From assembly GCA_964650965.1 (NCBI GenBank), contig CAZYYO010000087.1:1-8481 (forward strand): a stretch of DNA of 8,481 bases, in the 5' to 3' direction. The translations under genes and the position numbers were made by a program. Shown here in pieces: positions 1 to 7,341 of the stretch. Every line of letters begins with the position of its first letter. The first letter of the stretch is position 1. Source of the DNA: CAZYYO01 sp964650965. Its GTDB lineage: Bacteria > Bacillota > Clostridia > Lachnospirales > Lachnospiraceae. The notes beneath the pieces were generated by a model, which was given only the letters and a program-made list of their open reading frames with translations, was not told the DNA's origin and did no database searches.

Positions 1-6
1 AGTTAT

Positions 7-20
7 GCGGCTTAAGCCGC
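7..20. terminator. GC-rich palindrome, possible transcription terminator of the leftward regulator gene
   Basis: The sequence GCGGCTTAAGCCGC is a perfect 14-bp palindrome that can form a 5-bp GC-rich stem with a TTAA loop. It lies about 30 bases past the stop codon of the minus-strand AraC-type gene, which is where a terminator would be expected. The window ends six bases further on, so any T-tract on the minus strand cannot be seen. On the plus strand the following bases (TGTGAAATAAATT) are not a clear T-tract. The call rests on position and stem alone. Confidence 0.35.
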
Positions 21-51
21 TGTGAAATAAATTATCATGAATAATTCAGGT

Positions 52-1101
52 TTAAGAAATAATACTTCCATTTTTTCGAAATTGTGTCGGGGTAACCTTC
101 ATCTCTTTCTTAAAAAGGCGAATGAAGTGCTCGGTTGTTTCGTAACCAACCTGATTAGCAATGTCTGTGACAGTGAGGTTGGTGTCTTGGAGCAGAACCT
201 GCGCTTTCTCAATTCGGATTCGTTGAAGAATCTGGGTAAATGTGAGACCTGTGGTACTTTTAATTAACCTGGAGGTATGCTCTGGGGTGTAATGGAAACG
301 TTCGGCAATCTGGTCAAGGGTGACGGAGGCAAAATTTTCCTGTATAAATTGTAAAAGAGCGAAGCGTTGAACATCAACCTTTTGAGTAAAGGTTGGTACT
401 TCAATGCTTTTTTCATAGTTTCGAATCAGTAATCCAAAAATAAGCATCAGTGTGTAGGAAATCATTTGATCCCAATACAGACTCTGATTAATCGATTCCC
501 AATACATATAGAGGAATCCGCGTTTGATTTCAGGATCGTTGCCTGTGTGAATCACAATATAATCATTTCCATTCTCGGAGTAGATGTTATTCAAAAAGAA
601 ACTGGATAAGATATTGGGATTGTTTAAAAAATTAAAGAAAATGTTGTGCAATGTATTTTTACGAATTAAACAGTTCAAAACAACACTATTATCAAACACG
701 CCTATGGAATGCTTGATTCCAGGCGGAACAATACAGATGTCTCCAGAACGAAGGGAGAGACTGTTGTTGCTAATGTGCTGCTGACATGCTCCATCATATA
801 CATAGATAAGTTCAAAGAACGTATGATCATGTGTAATCGCAGGACAATATCGATTATGGCGTGTGGTCATAATCGATGAGTGCTTGCTAACATCGAAAAA
901 GAAAGAATCTTCAAAGCGTGGAGGAATCGTCTCTGCAATTTCAGGAATAAGCAGATGCCGGCTGAATACACGTTTCATATCTGTTTTACTAAGAAATTCA
1001 TGAAGAGAATACTCTTGCTGTCTGGCATAGTAATACTCTTTGTAAAACATCTCATCCTCATTCAATTGATAAATCTCATTCTTTAATGCTTCGTAGTCCA
1101 T
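52..1101 (-). CDS. AraC-family transcriptional regulator with N-terminal cupin sensor domain
   Basis: This 349-residue protein has the usual two-part AraC layout. An N-terminal cupin-like sensor carries H91-D-H93 with E97, and a GD...P..H stretch at residues 120-131. A C-terminal double helix-turn-helix domain spans about residues 245-344: first HTH around 261-282, second around 310-334, ending in the family-typical pattern I-A-x-x-V-G-Y ... F-x-R-x-F-K ... P-x-x-F-R. It is likely a cytoplasmic activator that binds a sugar through the cupin and controls the adjacent divergent carbohydrate operon. The ATG at 1101 is chosen because GGAGG (1105-1109) lies just upstream; the spacing is short at three bases. 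The reading frame also opens upstream with a TTG at 1131, which lacks an evident ribosome binding site. The ligand is unknown; the GH78 neighbour makes a rhamnose-containing sugar a reasonable guess only. Confidence 0.9.
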   Translation of the reverse strand: MDYEALKNEIYQLNEDEMFYKEYYYARQQEYSLHEFLSKTDMKRVFSRHLLIPEIAETIPPRFEDSFFFDVSKHSSIMTTRHNRYCPAITHDHTFFELIYVYDGACQQHISNNSLSLRSGDICIVPPGIKHSIGVFDNSVVLNCLIRKNTLHNIFFNFLNNPNILSSFFLNNIYSENGNDYIVIHTGNDPEIKRGFLYMYWESINQSLYWDQMISYTLMLIFGLLIRNYEKSIEVPTFTQKVDVQRFALLQFIQENFASVTLDQIAERFHYTPEHTSRLIKSTTGLTFTQILQRIRIEKAQVLLQDTNLTVTDIANQVGYETTEHFIRLFKKEMKVTPTQFRKNGSIIS

Positions 1102-1154
1102 TTTCCTCCATCCTTCTCGACACAATATCAAAATACATCATAAACATGGGTATA

Positions 1155-1183
1155 ATCATAACATTTATAACAATAAAAATCAA
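1155..1183 (-). promoter_or_regulatory. Candidate sigma-A promoter of the AraC-type regulator
   Basis: Read on the minus strand, TTGATT (1183-1178) and TATGAT (1160-1155) are separated by 17 bases. They match the -35 and -10 consensus at 4/6 and 5/6. The -10 lies about 54 bases before the ATG at 1101. The element stands back to back with the rightward promoter, its -35 being 22 bases from the other. This is a pattern match in AT-rich DNA, so a chance match is possible. Confidence 0.45.
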
Positions 1184-1186
1184 GAA

Positions 1187-1209
1187 AATTGGGATATACA
1201 AACAATTGG
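1187..1209. promoter_or_regulatory. Candidate operator: direct repeat of AATTGG at 17-base spacing
   Basis: AATTGG occurs at 1187-1192 and again at 1204-1209, in similar contexts (AAAATTGGGATAT and ACAATTGGAAAATAT). The first copy falls between the two divergent -35 elements and the second overlaps the rightward -35. Closely spaced direct repeats next to or overlapping a -35 are typical of AraC-family activator sites. That makes this a plausible binding site for the divergently encoded regulator. The repeat is short and AT-rich, so support is weak. Confidence 0.25.
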
Positions 1210-1233
1210 AAAATATCATGTGAAATTTATAAT
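1206..1233 (+). promoter_or_regulatory. Candidate sigma-A promoter of the rightward carbohydrate operon
   Basis: TTGGAA (1206-1211) and a perfect TATAAT (1228-1233) are 16 bases apart, with the -10 about 64 bases before the ATG at 1298. The -35 matches consensus at 4/6, which would fit a promoter needing an activator. Transcripts from here would run through the truncated ABC gene, the GH3 fragment, the rhamnosidase and possibly the chemoreceptor, since no clear terminator appears between them. Confidence 0.5.
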
Positions 1234-1241
1234 GATGATAT
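1213..1241. promoter_or_regulatory. 7-bp inverted repeat flanking the rightward -10 element
   Basis: ATATCAT (1213-1219) and ATGATAT (1235-1241) are exact inverted copies separated by 15 bases, with TATAAT (1228-1233) between them. A dimeric repressor could block the promoter from such a site. The arms are AT-rich and short, so chance is a fair explanation. No regulator is assigned. Confidence 0.2.
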
Positions 1242-1297
1242 GAGGAAATTCAAAGTGCAGGCAATCAAGCATTGATTGGTACAGAAGGGATAGATAT

Positions 1298-2050
1298 ATG
1301 AAACGGGAAACAGTAATGACAGTGGAACACATGGATAAGCGATTTGGCTCAACAATTGCACTCAATGATGTTTCACTAGATATTTATTCGGGTCAGATTC
1401 TTGGATTGATTGGGGAGAATGGATCTGGAAAATCAACAGTGACTTCTATTGTTGCAGGAATGCAGAAGTGTGATTCGGGAACTATGAAATATCACAAGGA
1501 AGAGTGGAAACCAGAATCTATGTTATGGGCACTAGAGCATGGGATCGGAATGATTGTTCAGGAAACAGGTACAGTTCCGGGGATTACAGTAGCAGAGAAT
1601 ATTTTCCTTGGAGAGACTGAGCAGTTCCGTGTTTTCGGAAAAAATAAAAAATGGGGAACCATAAGCAGAAGAGCACTGAATGCCAAAGCACAGGAGGCAC
1701 TAGATAAAATAGGAGCTACACATATTCAGGCAGATCAAATAACGGCCAGTCTCGATTTGCAGGACCGCAAATTGGTTGAGATTGCAAAAACAATGATTAA
1801 GGAACCAGAGATATTGATTGTAGATGAGACCACGACTGCATTGTCTCAAATTGGACGAGACATTATATACCGGATTATGGAGGATATGAAGAAGAGACAA
1901 AAGGCAGTTGTGTTTATCTCCCATGACTTGGATGAAATCATGCAGAAATGCGATATGCTTACCGTTCTCAGAGACGGGAAAATTATTGTAACCTTTGAAA
2001 AAGATGAGTTTCAGGAAGAGCTGCTTCCCTGTCAAGGGAGCTGCTTGTGA
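1298..2050 (+). CDS. Truncated simple-sugar ABC transporter ATP-binding protein (RbsA/MglA/XylG type, first ATPase domain only)
   Basis: The 250-residue product matches the first nucleotide-binding domain of the RbsA/MglA class, which energises uptake of monosaccharides. Visible motifs are Walker A GENGSGKST (39-47), Q-loop Q88, the family-typical VEIAK after the signature (160-164), Walker B with VDE (175-177), and the switch histidine H209 in FISHD. Family members have about 500 residues and two ATPase domains. Here homology stops near residue 242 and a short unrelated tail (about 243-250) follows, so the second domain is gone. The C-loop position reads SLDLQ (151-155) instead of LSxGQ; degenerate signatures do occur in one half of such double ATPases. 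The start has AAGGG seven bases upstream. No permease or binding protein follows, so it is probably non-functional in transport. Confidence 0.85.
   Translation: MKRETVMTVEHMDKRFGSTIALNDVSLDIYSGQILGLIGENGSGKSTVTSIVAGMQKCDSGTMKYHKEEWKPESMLWALEHGIGMIVQETGTVPGITVAENIFLGETEQFRVFGKNKKWGTISRRALNAKAQEALDKIGATHIQADQITASLDLQDRKLVEIAKTMIKEPEILIVDETTTALSQIGRDIIYRIMEDMKKRQKAVVFISHDLDEIMQKCDMLTVLRDGKIIVTFEKDEFQEELLPCQGSCL
2018..2046 (+). other. Deletion/fusion junction between ABC ATPase and GH3 genes, with a 9-base direct repeat
   Basis: GAGCTGCTT is present twice, at 2018-2026 and 2038-2046, and the bases between include the small inverted repeat CCCT-GTCA-AGGG (2027-2038). ABC-family similarity in one frame runs to about 2026. 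GH3-family similarity in another frame begins at about 2023: the frame reads A-S-L-S-R-E-L-L before the GTG at 2047, which is the usual sequence ahead of the GH3 nucleophile strand. The breakpoint therefore lies at about 2018-2026. Two unrelated gene families meeting mid-domain is best explained by a deletion, not by a frameshift. Confidence 0.7.
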
Positions 2051-2937
2051 ATCTGCTTCGAGATAGACTGAATTTCAATGGACTTGTAATTACAGATGCA
2101 ACACCTATGGTAGGATTCACTTCGGCGATGGCCAGAAGAGAGGCAATTCCTACGGCAATTGAAAATGGCTGCGATATGATCTTATTTAATAAAGATTTGA
2201 AAGAGGATTTCTTTTTTATGCTGGAAGGATATAAGAATGGAATTCTTTCAGAAGAACGATTACTAGAAGCAAATCGGAGAATATTGGCACTGAAGGCTTC
2301 ACTTAAGCTTCATGAGAAGCAAAAGAAAAAGACACTTGTTCCAGACAAAGAAGCGCTATCAATTCTGCGTTGCGAGGAACACATGGAATGGGCCAAGGAG
2401 CTGGCAGACCAATCCATAACACTGGTAAAGGATACGAAGCATTTATTACCGATTAGTTCGAATAAGTATAAGCGGGTATTGCTTGAAATTCTTGGGGATT
2501 TTCCTTCGAATGAGCGAGTGGTTCATACAGTAAAGGAAGAACTGGAGAAGCGTAATTATCAAGTGTATTTATATGAAAGAGAAGATTTTAATAAAAGGGT
2601 TGATAATGTAGGAACATTTCGAGAGAAATATGATTTGGTCATATATATTGGAAATGTTGAGAATGCAAGCAATCAGACCACCAATCGGCTAAATTGGTAC
2701 ACATTCTGGGGGCAGGGAAATAATGTACCTTGGTTTGTAGAAGAGGTCCCTACGATGTTTATCAGTGTGGCTAATCCGTATCATCTGCTGGATGTTCCGA
2801 TGATAAAGACCTATATCAATTGTTATTCAAATAATGATGCTGTGTTAAGGACGGTTGTTGAAAAAATAACTGGTGAAAGTGAGTTTAAAGGTGCAAACCC
2901 TGTAGATCCGTTCTGCGGAAGAACAGATTTAAAATAA
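2047..2937 (+). CDS. C-terminal fragment of a glycoside hydrolase family 3 protein (beta-hexosaminidase/beta-glucosidase type)
   Basis: The 296-residue frame starts inside the GH3 barrel. GLVITDA (12-18) holds the catalytic aspartate D17, followed by the end of the barrel and the helix GILSEERLLEANRRILALK (about 65-83). A GH3 C-terminal domain follows from about residue 110 (SITLVKD...LLPI), ending in the pattern ISVANPYHL ... PVDPFCG that I associate with Lachnospiraceae GH3 proteins. Most of the N-terminal barrel, including the substrate-binding residues and the KH motif, is missing, so hydrolase activity is very unlikely and the gene is probably a pseudogene. The similarity actually starts near 2023, upstream of any start codon. 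The GTG at 2047 overlaps the upstream TGA as GTGA, and AAGGGAG (2034-2040) sits six bases before it, so the remnant could be translated by restart. GH78 follows 23 bases later. Confidence 0.8.
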   Translation: MNLLRDRLNFNGLVITDATPMVGFTSAMARREAIPTAIENGCDMILFNKDLKEDFFFMLEGYKNGILSEERLLEANRRILALKASLKLHEKQKKKTLVPDKEALSILRCEEHMEWAKELADQSITLVKDTKHLLPISSNKYKRVLLEILGDFPSNERVVHTVKEELEKRNYQVYLYEREDFNKRVDNVGTFREKYDLVIYIGNVENASNQTTNRLNWYTFWGQGNNVPWFVEEVPTMFISVANPYHLLDVPMIKTYINCYSNNDAVLRTVVEKITGESEFKGANPVDPFCGRTDLK

Positions 2938-2960
2938 GTTTTGAAGGGAAAAGATATTTC

Positions 2961-5504
2961 ATGAAAATTGTAAATCTATGTGTGAATCATATGACAAATC
3001 CCATTGGATATGATTGTTCAATATTGAATTTGTCCTGGAGTGTAATAGAAAATCAAGGACAATGGAGTCGTGTGCTTCGAGTGATTGTCTCAGAAAGACA
3101 GGAGGAAACAGAGATTGTATATGATTCAGGAATAATAGAAAATTATCATGAAAATCAAATCACTGTTTCATTTGATAAGAAGCCGCGAACAAAATATTAC
3201 TGGAAAGTGGAGCTTACCGATGACACAGGGGATAGTGCAGTAAGTGAATGGGCTTTTTTCGAAACAGGAAAAGAAGACGAAGCATGGAACGGAAGCTGGA
3301 TTGGAACGCCAGAAGATCCCAAACATATGCCACTATTCTATAAGCAGATAAATTTACTTGAAAGGCCTGCGCGTGTAAGGTGGTATGGCACGGGAGTAGG
3401 ACTATATGAATTATATGTAAATGGACAGATGGCATCAGATGAATATCTGATGCCGGGATATCATTCTTATGACCAGATGCTGGAATATCAAGCAATTGAT
3501 ATAGGAGACCATTTGGAAGTGGGAAGTAATACCATTGGCATTTTACTTGGTGAAGGCTGGTATAAAGGCCGTTTTGGATTTGATGAGAACTATTATGATC
3601 TATATGGCAATCAGAAGGCTTGCATGGGAGAGATTTGGATTACATATGAAGATGGCAGAGAAGAGTGCATTACCACAGATGATTCATGGCAGGCTTGGGA
3701 GAGCAAGGCTGGCGAAAACGGAATTTATGATGGCGAAATCGTGGACTATACATGGAAGGGAGAACTGCTTAAGGTCATCTCCTGTGTGTTACATCCGATA
3801 GAGGTAGTGCCACGGACGAATATGCCGATTCGAAAAGTTGAGACCTACCAGCCAATCAAGATTCAAAAAGTGGATTCCCATACAATTCTATTAGATTATG
3901 GAGAAGCGATTACTGGATGGGTAGAAATTCATGGAGTCATCGCGCGTGGTCAGACACTGACTTTGTCCTATGGCGAAGTATTGCAAAACGGTGCATTTTA
4001 CAGGGATAATCTTAGAACTGCAAAAGCAAGATTTCAGTGTACCGGGGATGGACAGCATAACATTGCCCGACCACATTTTACCTATTTTGGTTTTCGATAT
4101 GTGCTGGTAGAAGGAATTGAGCCAAAACAGGAGATGAATTTTGTTGCATACCGTCTTATGTCAGATATTGCTGCAACGGGAACCATTGTAACTTCAAACA
4201 AAAAAGTAAACCAGCTATTTGAAAACACATTGCGCTCTCAGAAATGCAATTTTTTAGATATTCCAACGGATTGTCCACAACGTGATGAGCGTATGGGCTG
4301 GACTGGTGATGCAGGTATTTTCTCGGCAACTGCGTGTTTTCATATGGATTGTGTAAGCTTCTTTCGACATTACATGAAGAATCTTGAAGCAGAACAAGCT
4401 TTATTAGGCGGAGCAGTTCCTTTTTTCGTGCCAAGACCAAAGGTTCCAGTGAATGAGAAGACGAATCCATTTTACAAGGATGCAGGCGCAGCTGTCTGGG
4501 GAGATGCAGCATGGATGATTCCATGGAATCTCTATCAGTTCTATGGAGAAAAAGCACTTCTGAAGGAGCAATATTCGGTGATTAAGAACTGGGTGGAATA
4601 CGTGACTTCTAGAGTGGAGTTGAATGAGAACCCATATTTGTGGCAAAACGACAGGCAGCTTGGCGATTGGTTAGCACTTGATAATGGGAATATCAATAAT
4701 CCAATTGGAAAAACAGATAGCAGTCTGATCGCATCCGCTTATTATTATTGGGCGGTAAGTGTTTTCGCAAGAATCACAGAGATTCTACAGACACCAGAGA
4801 AAGAAAAATACGAAGCGTTGGAATGCAAAATCAAGAGCGCTTTTCTTGAATATTACTTCTCAGAAGATGGGCAATTGAAGGTGGAAAAGACACAGACTGC
4901 CTGTGCACTACTTTTACACATTGGACTGTATCCGGAGAGTGCCAAAGAACAAATGGCACTCTCGTTGGAGAGATTGATAAAAAACAATCAGAATCATTTG
5001 AATACAGGGTTTGTTGGGACTCCGATCCTTTGTCCTGCGTTATCAGAGTGTGGTAACAATGCGTTGGCTTATACACTTCTTCTAAACGAAGAGTATCCTG
5101 GCTGGCTGTATGAAGTGAATATGGGGGCAACTACAATATGGGAAAGGTGGAATTCGCTGGAAAAGGATGGAAGCATCAGTGAAACTGGCATGAATAGCCT
5201 GAACCATTATGCATATGGAAGTATTGCAGAGTGGATGTATCGCTATATGTGTGGCTTTCACCCATCTATGGGAGAAACGGTTAAGATGACCATAAGACCA
5301 ACTCCGGATAAGAGAATGAAAAAGGTAAAAGGAAGCTGGAACACAATATATGGAATATATCGCAGTGAATGGAATTGGAGCAGTGAGCGTGAAGTGACAT
5401 ATCGCTTTGAAATTCCGTTTAATGCAAATGCAAGAATTGTACTGGAGGATGGAACAGATATGATTTTGGGGTGCGGTGTATATGAAAGAATAGAGAAAAG
5501 ATAA
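2961..5504 (+). CDS. GH78 alpha-L-rhamnosidase, full length, cytoplasmic
   Basis: This 847-residue enzyme should release terminal alpha-L-rhamnose from oligosaccharides or glycosides. An N-terminal fibronectin-like domain (about 1-105, with YYWKVE at 79-84) precedes the carbohydrate-binding-like rhamnosidase N domain (about 110-290, with GVGLYELYVNG). The (alpha/alpha)6 barrel follows (about 400-750), then a C-terminal beta-sandwich. Catalytic signature DCPQRDERMGWTGDA (437-451) gives D437, E443 (general acid), W447 and D450; E728 in GATTIWERW is the likely general base, and H749 follows. These spacings match the active-site residues I recall for Streptomyces avermitilis SaRha78A. No signal peptide is visible, so it acts on imported, short substrates. 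AAGGG (2944-2948) lies twelve bases before the ATG. The chemoreceptor gene begins 15 bases after the stop. The frame is intact and all key residues are present. Confidence 0.95.
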   Translation: MKIVNLCVNHMTNPIGYDCSILNLSWSVIENQGQWSRVLRVIVSERQEETEIVYDSGIIENYHENQITVSFDKKPRTKYYWKVELTDDTGDSAVSEWAFFETGKEDEAWNGSWIGTPEDPKHMPLFYKQINLLERPARVRWYGTGVGLYELYVNGQMASDEYLMPGYHSYDQMLEYQAIDIGDHLEVGSNTIGILLGEGWYKGRFGFDENYYDLYGNQKACMGEIWITYEDGREECITTDDSWQAWESKAGENGIYDGEIVDYTWKGELLKVISCVLHPIEVVPRTNMPIRKVETYQPIKIQKVDSHTILLDYGEAITGWVEIHGVIARGQTLTLSYGEVLQNGAFYRDNLRTAKARFQCTGDGQHNIARPHFTYFGFRYVLVEGIEPKQEMNFVAYRLMSDIAATGTIVTSNKKVNQLFENTLRSQKCNFLDIPTDCPQRDERMGWTGDAGIFSATACFHMDCVSFFRHYMKNLEAEQALLGGAVPFFVPRPKVPVNEKTNPFYKDAGAAVWGDAAWMIPWNLYQFYGEKALLKEQYSVIKNWVEYVTSRVELNENPYLWQNDRQLGDWLALDNGNINNPIGKTDSSLIASAYYYWAVSVFARITEILQTPEKEKYEALECKIKSAFLEYYFSEDGQLKVEKTQTACALLLHIGLYPESAKEQMALSLERLIKNNQNHLNTGFVGTPILCPALSECGNNALAYTLLLNEEYPGWLYEVNMGATTIWERWNSLEKDGSISETGMNSLNHYAYGSIAEWMYRYMCGFHPSMGETVKMTIRPTPDKRMKKVKGSWNTIYGIYRSEWNWSSEREVTYRFEIPFNANARIVLEDGTDMILGCGVYERIEKR

Positions 5505-5519
5505 AGGAAAGGAACTATC

Positions 5520-7253
5520 GTGAAAAGGAAAATAGGTGTAAAAGTATTGGCAATGGTGCTGGTGCTGGCGGTACTATTTGGAATAAATTCAATGATTACA
5601 GCCTCTGGATTACAACAGCTGAAACGTGCTGGAGATACCATTAGCAGCGATTATGTTCAAGCAGAAGTGCAGTACGGGGAATTGGGGAAAATATTAGAGA
5701 GAGGACAAAAGTATATCAATATTATCTGTATGTTTGATAATGCGGATGTGCGTGGAGGATTAGAGCAAGCATTAGCCTTAGATTGGGAACAGTGTCAAGA
5801 GAAAATGAATCTCATGAATTCCTATATTGATCACATTGGAGATAGGGAACTACAGGACAACTATCAAGATTACCAGGATTATATTGAAAAGGTATATCAG
5901 GAAATATTTGAAATGCAGGCAATGGTTGATCAGGGGCAGATGCAGGAGGCGAACATATACCTTGGAACTGAATTTCAGAATTTAGTAACAGAAGCCGAAG
6001 GGTTACAGAACAATTTTACGGAAGCTCTGCAAAATAAATTAGATCTAACAACGGAGAATTATAATCAGATCTATCAGAGAAGCCGAAAGGTTACAATCAT
6101 ATCCTGTATCTTATTTATGATTTGCATTTTGGTAATCTTGATTCTCATCCAAAGAAAAATCAGTCGTCCAGCGAGAAACGCAGGAAGGCAGTTAGAACAT
6201 ATTATTGATGATATCCATAATCAGAAAGCGAATCTGAATGAACGGGTTCCGGTAGAAACTGAGGATGAGATTGGGGCACTGGCCAAAGGAATTAATGAGT
6301 TCCTGGCTCAGCTACAGCAGATTATTGGGGCGATTCAGATTCAGTCACATAAGATGCAGCAATCAGTTACTGAGATAAATATGGAAATCATGGATTCAAA
6401 TGTGAACATAGGAAATGCATCTGCTGTGATGGAAGAGTTATCAGCAAGCATGCAGGAAGTAGCAACTACTGTTGAAAACTTGAATGGAAAAACACAGGAA
6501 ATATATGATCTTGCCACTACAATCTATTCAAAGTCAGAAAATGGGACAAAGCTGGTGGATGAAATAAAAGAGCGGGCTTCCTTTATCCGAACAAAGACAG
6601 ATGAGAGTAAGAATCAAATTGAATCCATTATGTCTGGAAAAACCGAAGAGGTGGAGGCAGCTATTGAAGGTGGAAAGCAAGTAGAGCAAATTGCAAAATT
6701 AACAGGCGATATCTTAGAAATCTCAAGTCAGACGAATCTATTAGCACTAAATGCTTCAATTGAAGCTGCTAGAGCGGGGGATGCGGGAAAAGGTTTTGCC
6801 GTTGTGGCAGATGAGATACGCGTTTTAGCAGATAATAGCAGAGAGACTGCAAATGATATTCAAAGTATCAGCACAAATGTAATCAAATCCATGGAGACTC
6901 TTGTGGAGACTTCGCAGAGATTGATTCGCTTTATGCATGATACAATTATGCCGGATTATAAGGGATTTTCACAGATGGGAGGACAATACTATCAGGATGC
7001 AGAGGAAGTAAATGCATTTTTTGAGGAATTCAATTCTAAGGCAGAGATTCTGGAAAAATCTGTAGCGAATGTCAATGGCGGAATCAGTGATATTTCCGTT
7101 GCGATTGAGGAGAGTGCAAGGGGAGTGACAAGTGCAGCAGAGAACATCAGCGAAATCACAAGTGCAATCTCTGATATACAGGAATCCACGATATTAAATA
7201 AAAAGATATCGGAAGAACTGCAGCAGGAGATAGGGGCACTTAGTAATTCATAA
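5520..7253 (+). CDS. Methyl-accepting chemotaxis protein (transmembrane chemoreceptor)
   Basis: The 577-residue protein has the classic receptor layout. A short basic N-terminus leads into TM1 (about 8-28), then a helical extracellular sensor (about 32-188, four-helix-bundle-like), TM2 (191-210), a HAMP domain (about 211-265) and a long cytoplasmic coiled coil. The CheA/CheW-binding hairpin tip is canonical: SSQTNLLALNASIEAARAGD, then GKGFAVVADEIR (402-434, tip E415-R418). The stretch after the tip (IMPDYKGF...GGQYYQDA) resembles receptors of clostridia. The GTG start at 5520 has AAGGAAAGGA just upstream, and the gap to the rhamnosidase is 15 bases, so the two are probably co-transcribed. No C-terminal CheR-tethering pentapeptide is seen. 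The ligand is unknown; the operon context suggests a plant-glycan sugar, as inference only. Confidence 0.95.
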   Translation: MKRKIGVKVLAMVLVLAVLFGINSMITASGLQQLKRAGDTISSDYVQAEVQYGELGKILERGQKYINIICMFDNADVRGGLEQALALDWEQCQEKMNLMNSYIDHIGDRELQDNYQDYQDYIEKVYQEIFEMQAMVDQGQMQEANIYLGTEFQNLVTEAEGLQNNFTEALQNKLDLTTENYNQIYQRSRKVTIISCILFMICILVILILIQRKISRPARNAGRQLEHIIDDIHNQKANLNERVPVETEDEIGALAKGINEFLAQLQQIIGAIQIQSHKMQQSVTEINMEIMDSNVNIGNASAVMEELSASMQEVATTVENLNGKTQEIYDLATTIYSKSENGTKLVDEIKERASFIRTKTDESKNQIESIMSGKTEEVEAAIEGGKQVEQIAKLTGDILEISSQTNLLALNASIEAARAGDAGKGFAVVADEIRVLADNSRETANDIQSISTNVIKSMETLVETSQRLIRFMHDTIMPDYKGFSQMGGQYYQDAEEVNAFFEEFNSKAEILEKSVANVNGGISDISVAIEESARGVTSAAENISEITSAISDIQESTILNKKISEELQQEIGALSNS

Positions 7254-7288
7254 GAGAATAAGGTTAGGAATCTTAGATGAAATAGCGG

Positions 7289-7317
7289 TTGAAATACGGA
7301 TGAAACGGTGGTAATAT
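7289..7317 (+). promoter_or_regulatory. Candidate sigma-A promoter of the HTH-Uma2 gene
   Basis: TTGAAA (7289-7294, 5/6 to consensus) and TAATAT (7312-7317, 4/6) are separated by 17 bases, and the predicted start point is only about 15-20 bases before the start codon. This would let the gene be expressed apart from the chemoreceptor upstream. No terminator hairpin is visible in the 88-base gap, so read-through from the upstream operon is also possible. Confidence 0.4.
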
Positions 7318-7341
7318 GGAATTATAGAAGGAGGGGTCCAT

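Noticed and set aside
1099..1131. TTG start at 1131 for the AraC-type gene, adding ten residues
   Set aside because: No ribosome binding site is visible before it, and the added residues overlap the GGAGG that precedes the ATG at 1101; the ATG start is better supported.
2026..2039. Small hairpin TCCCT-GTCA-AGGGA as a terminator
   Set aside because: The stem is only five bases and no T-tract follows; it lies within sequence explained by the gene junction.
1298..2937. A single gene split by a sequencing frameshift
   Set aside because: The two frames belong to unrelated families (ABC ATPase and GH3) and each lacks its own half, so a one-base shift cannot rebuild either protein.
5258..5641. Minus-strand 127-codon frame across the rhamnosidase-receptor boundary
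   Set aside because: It is an antisense shadow of two strong genes with no ribosome binding site or family resemblance.
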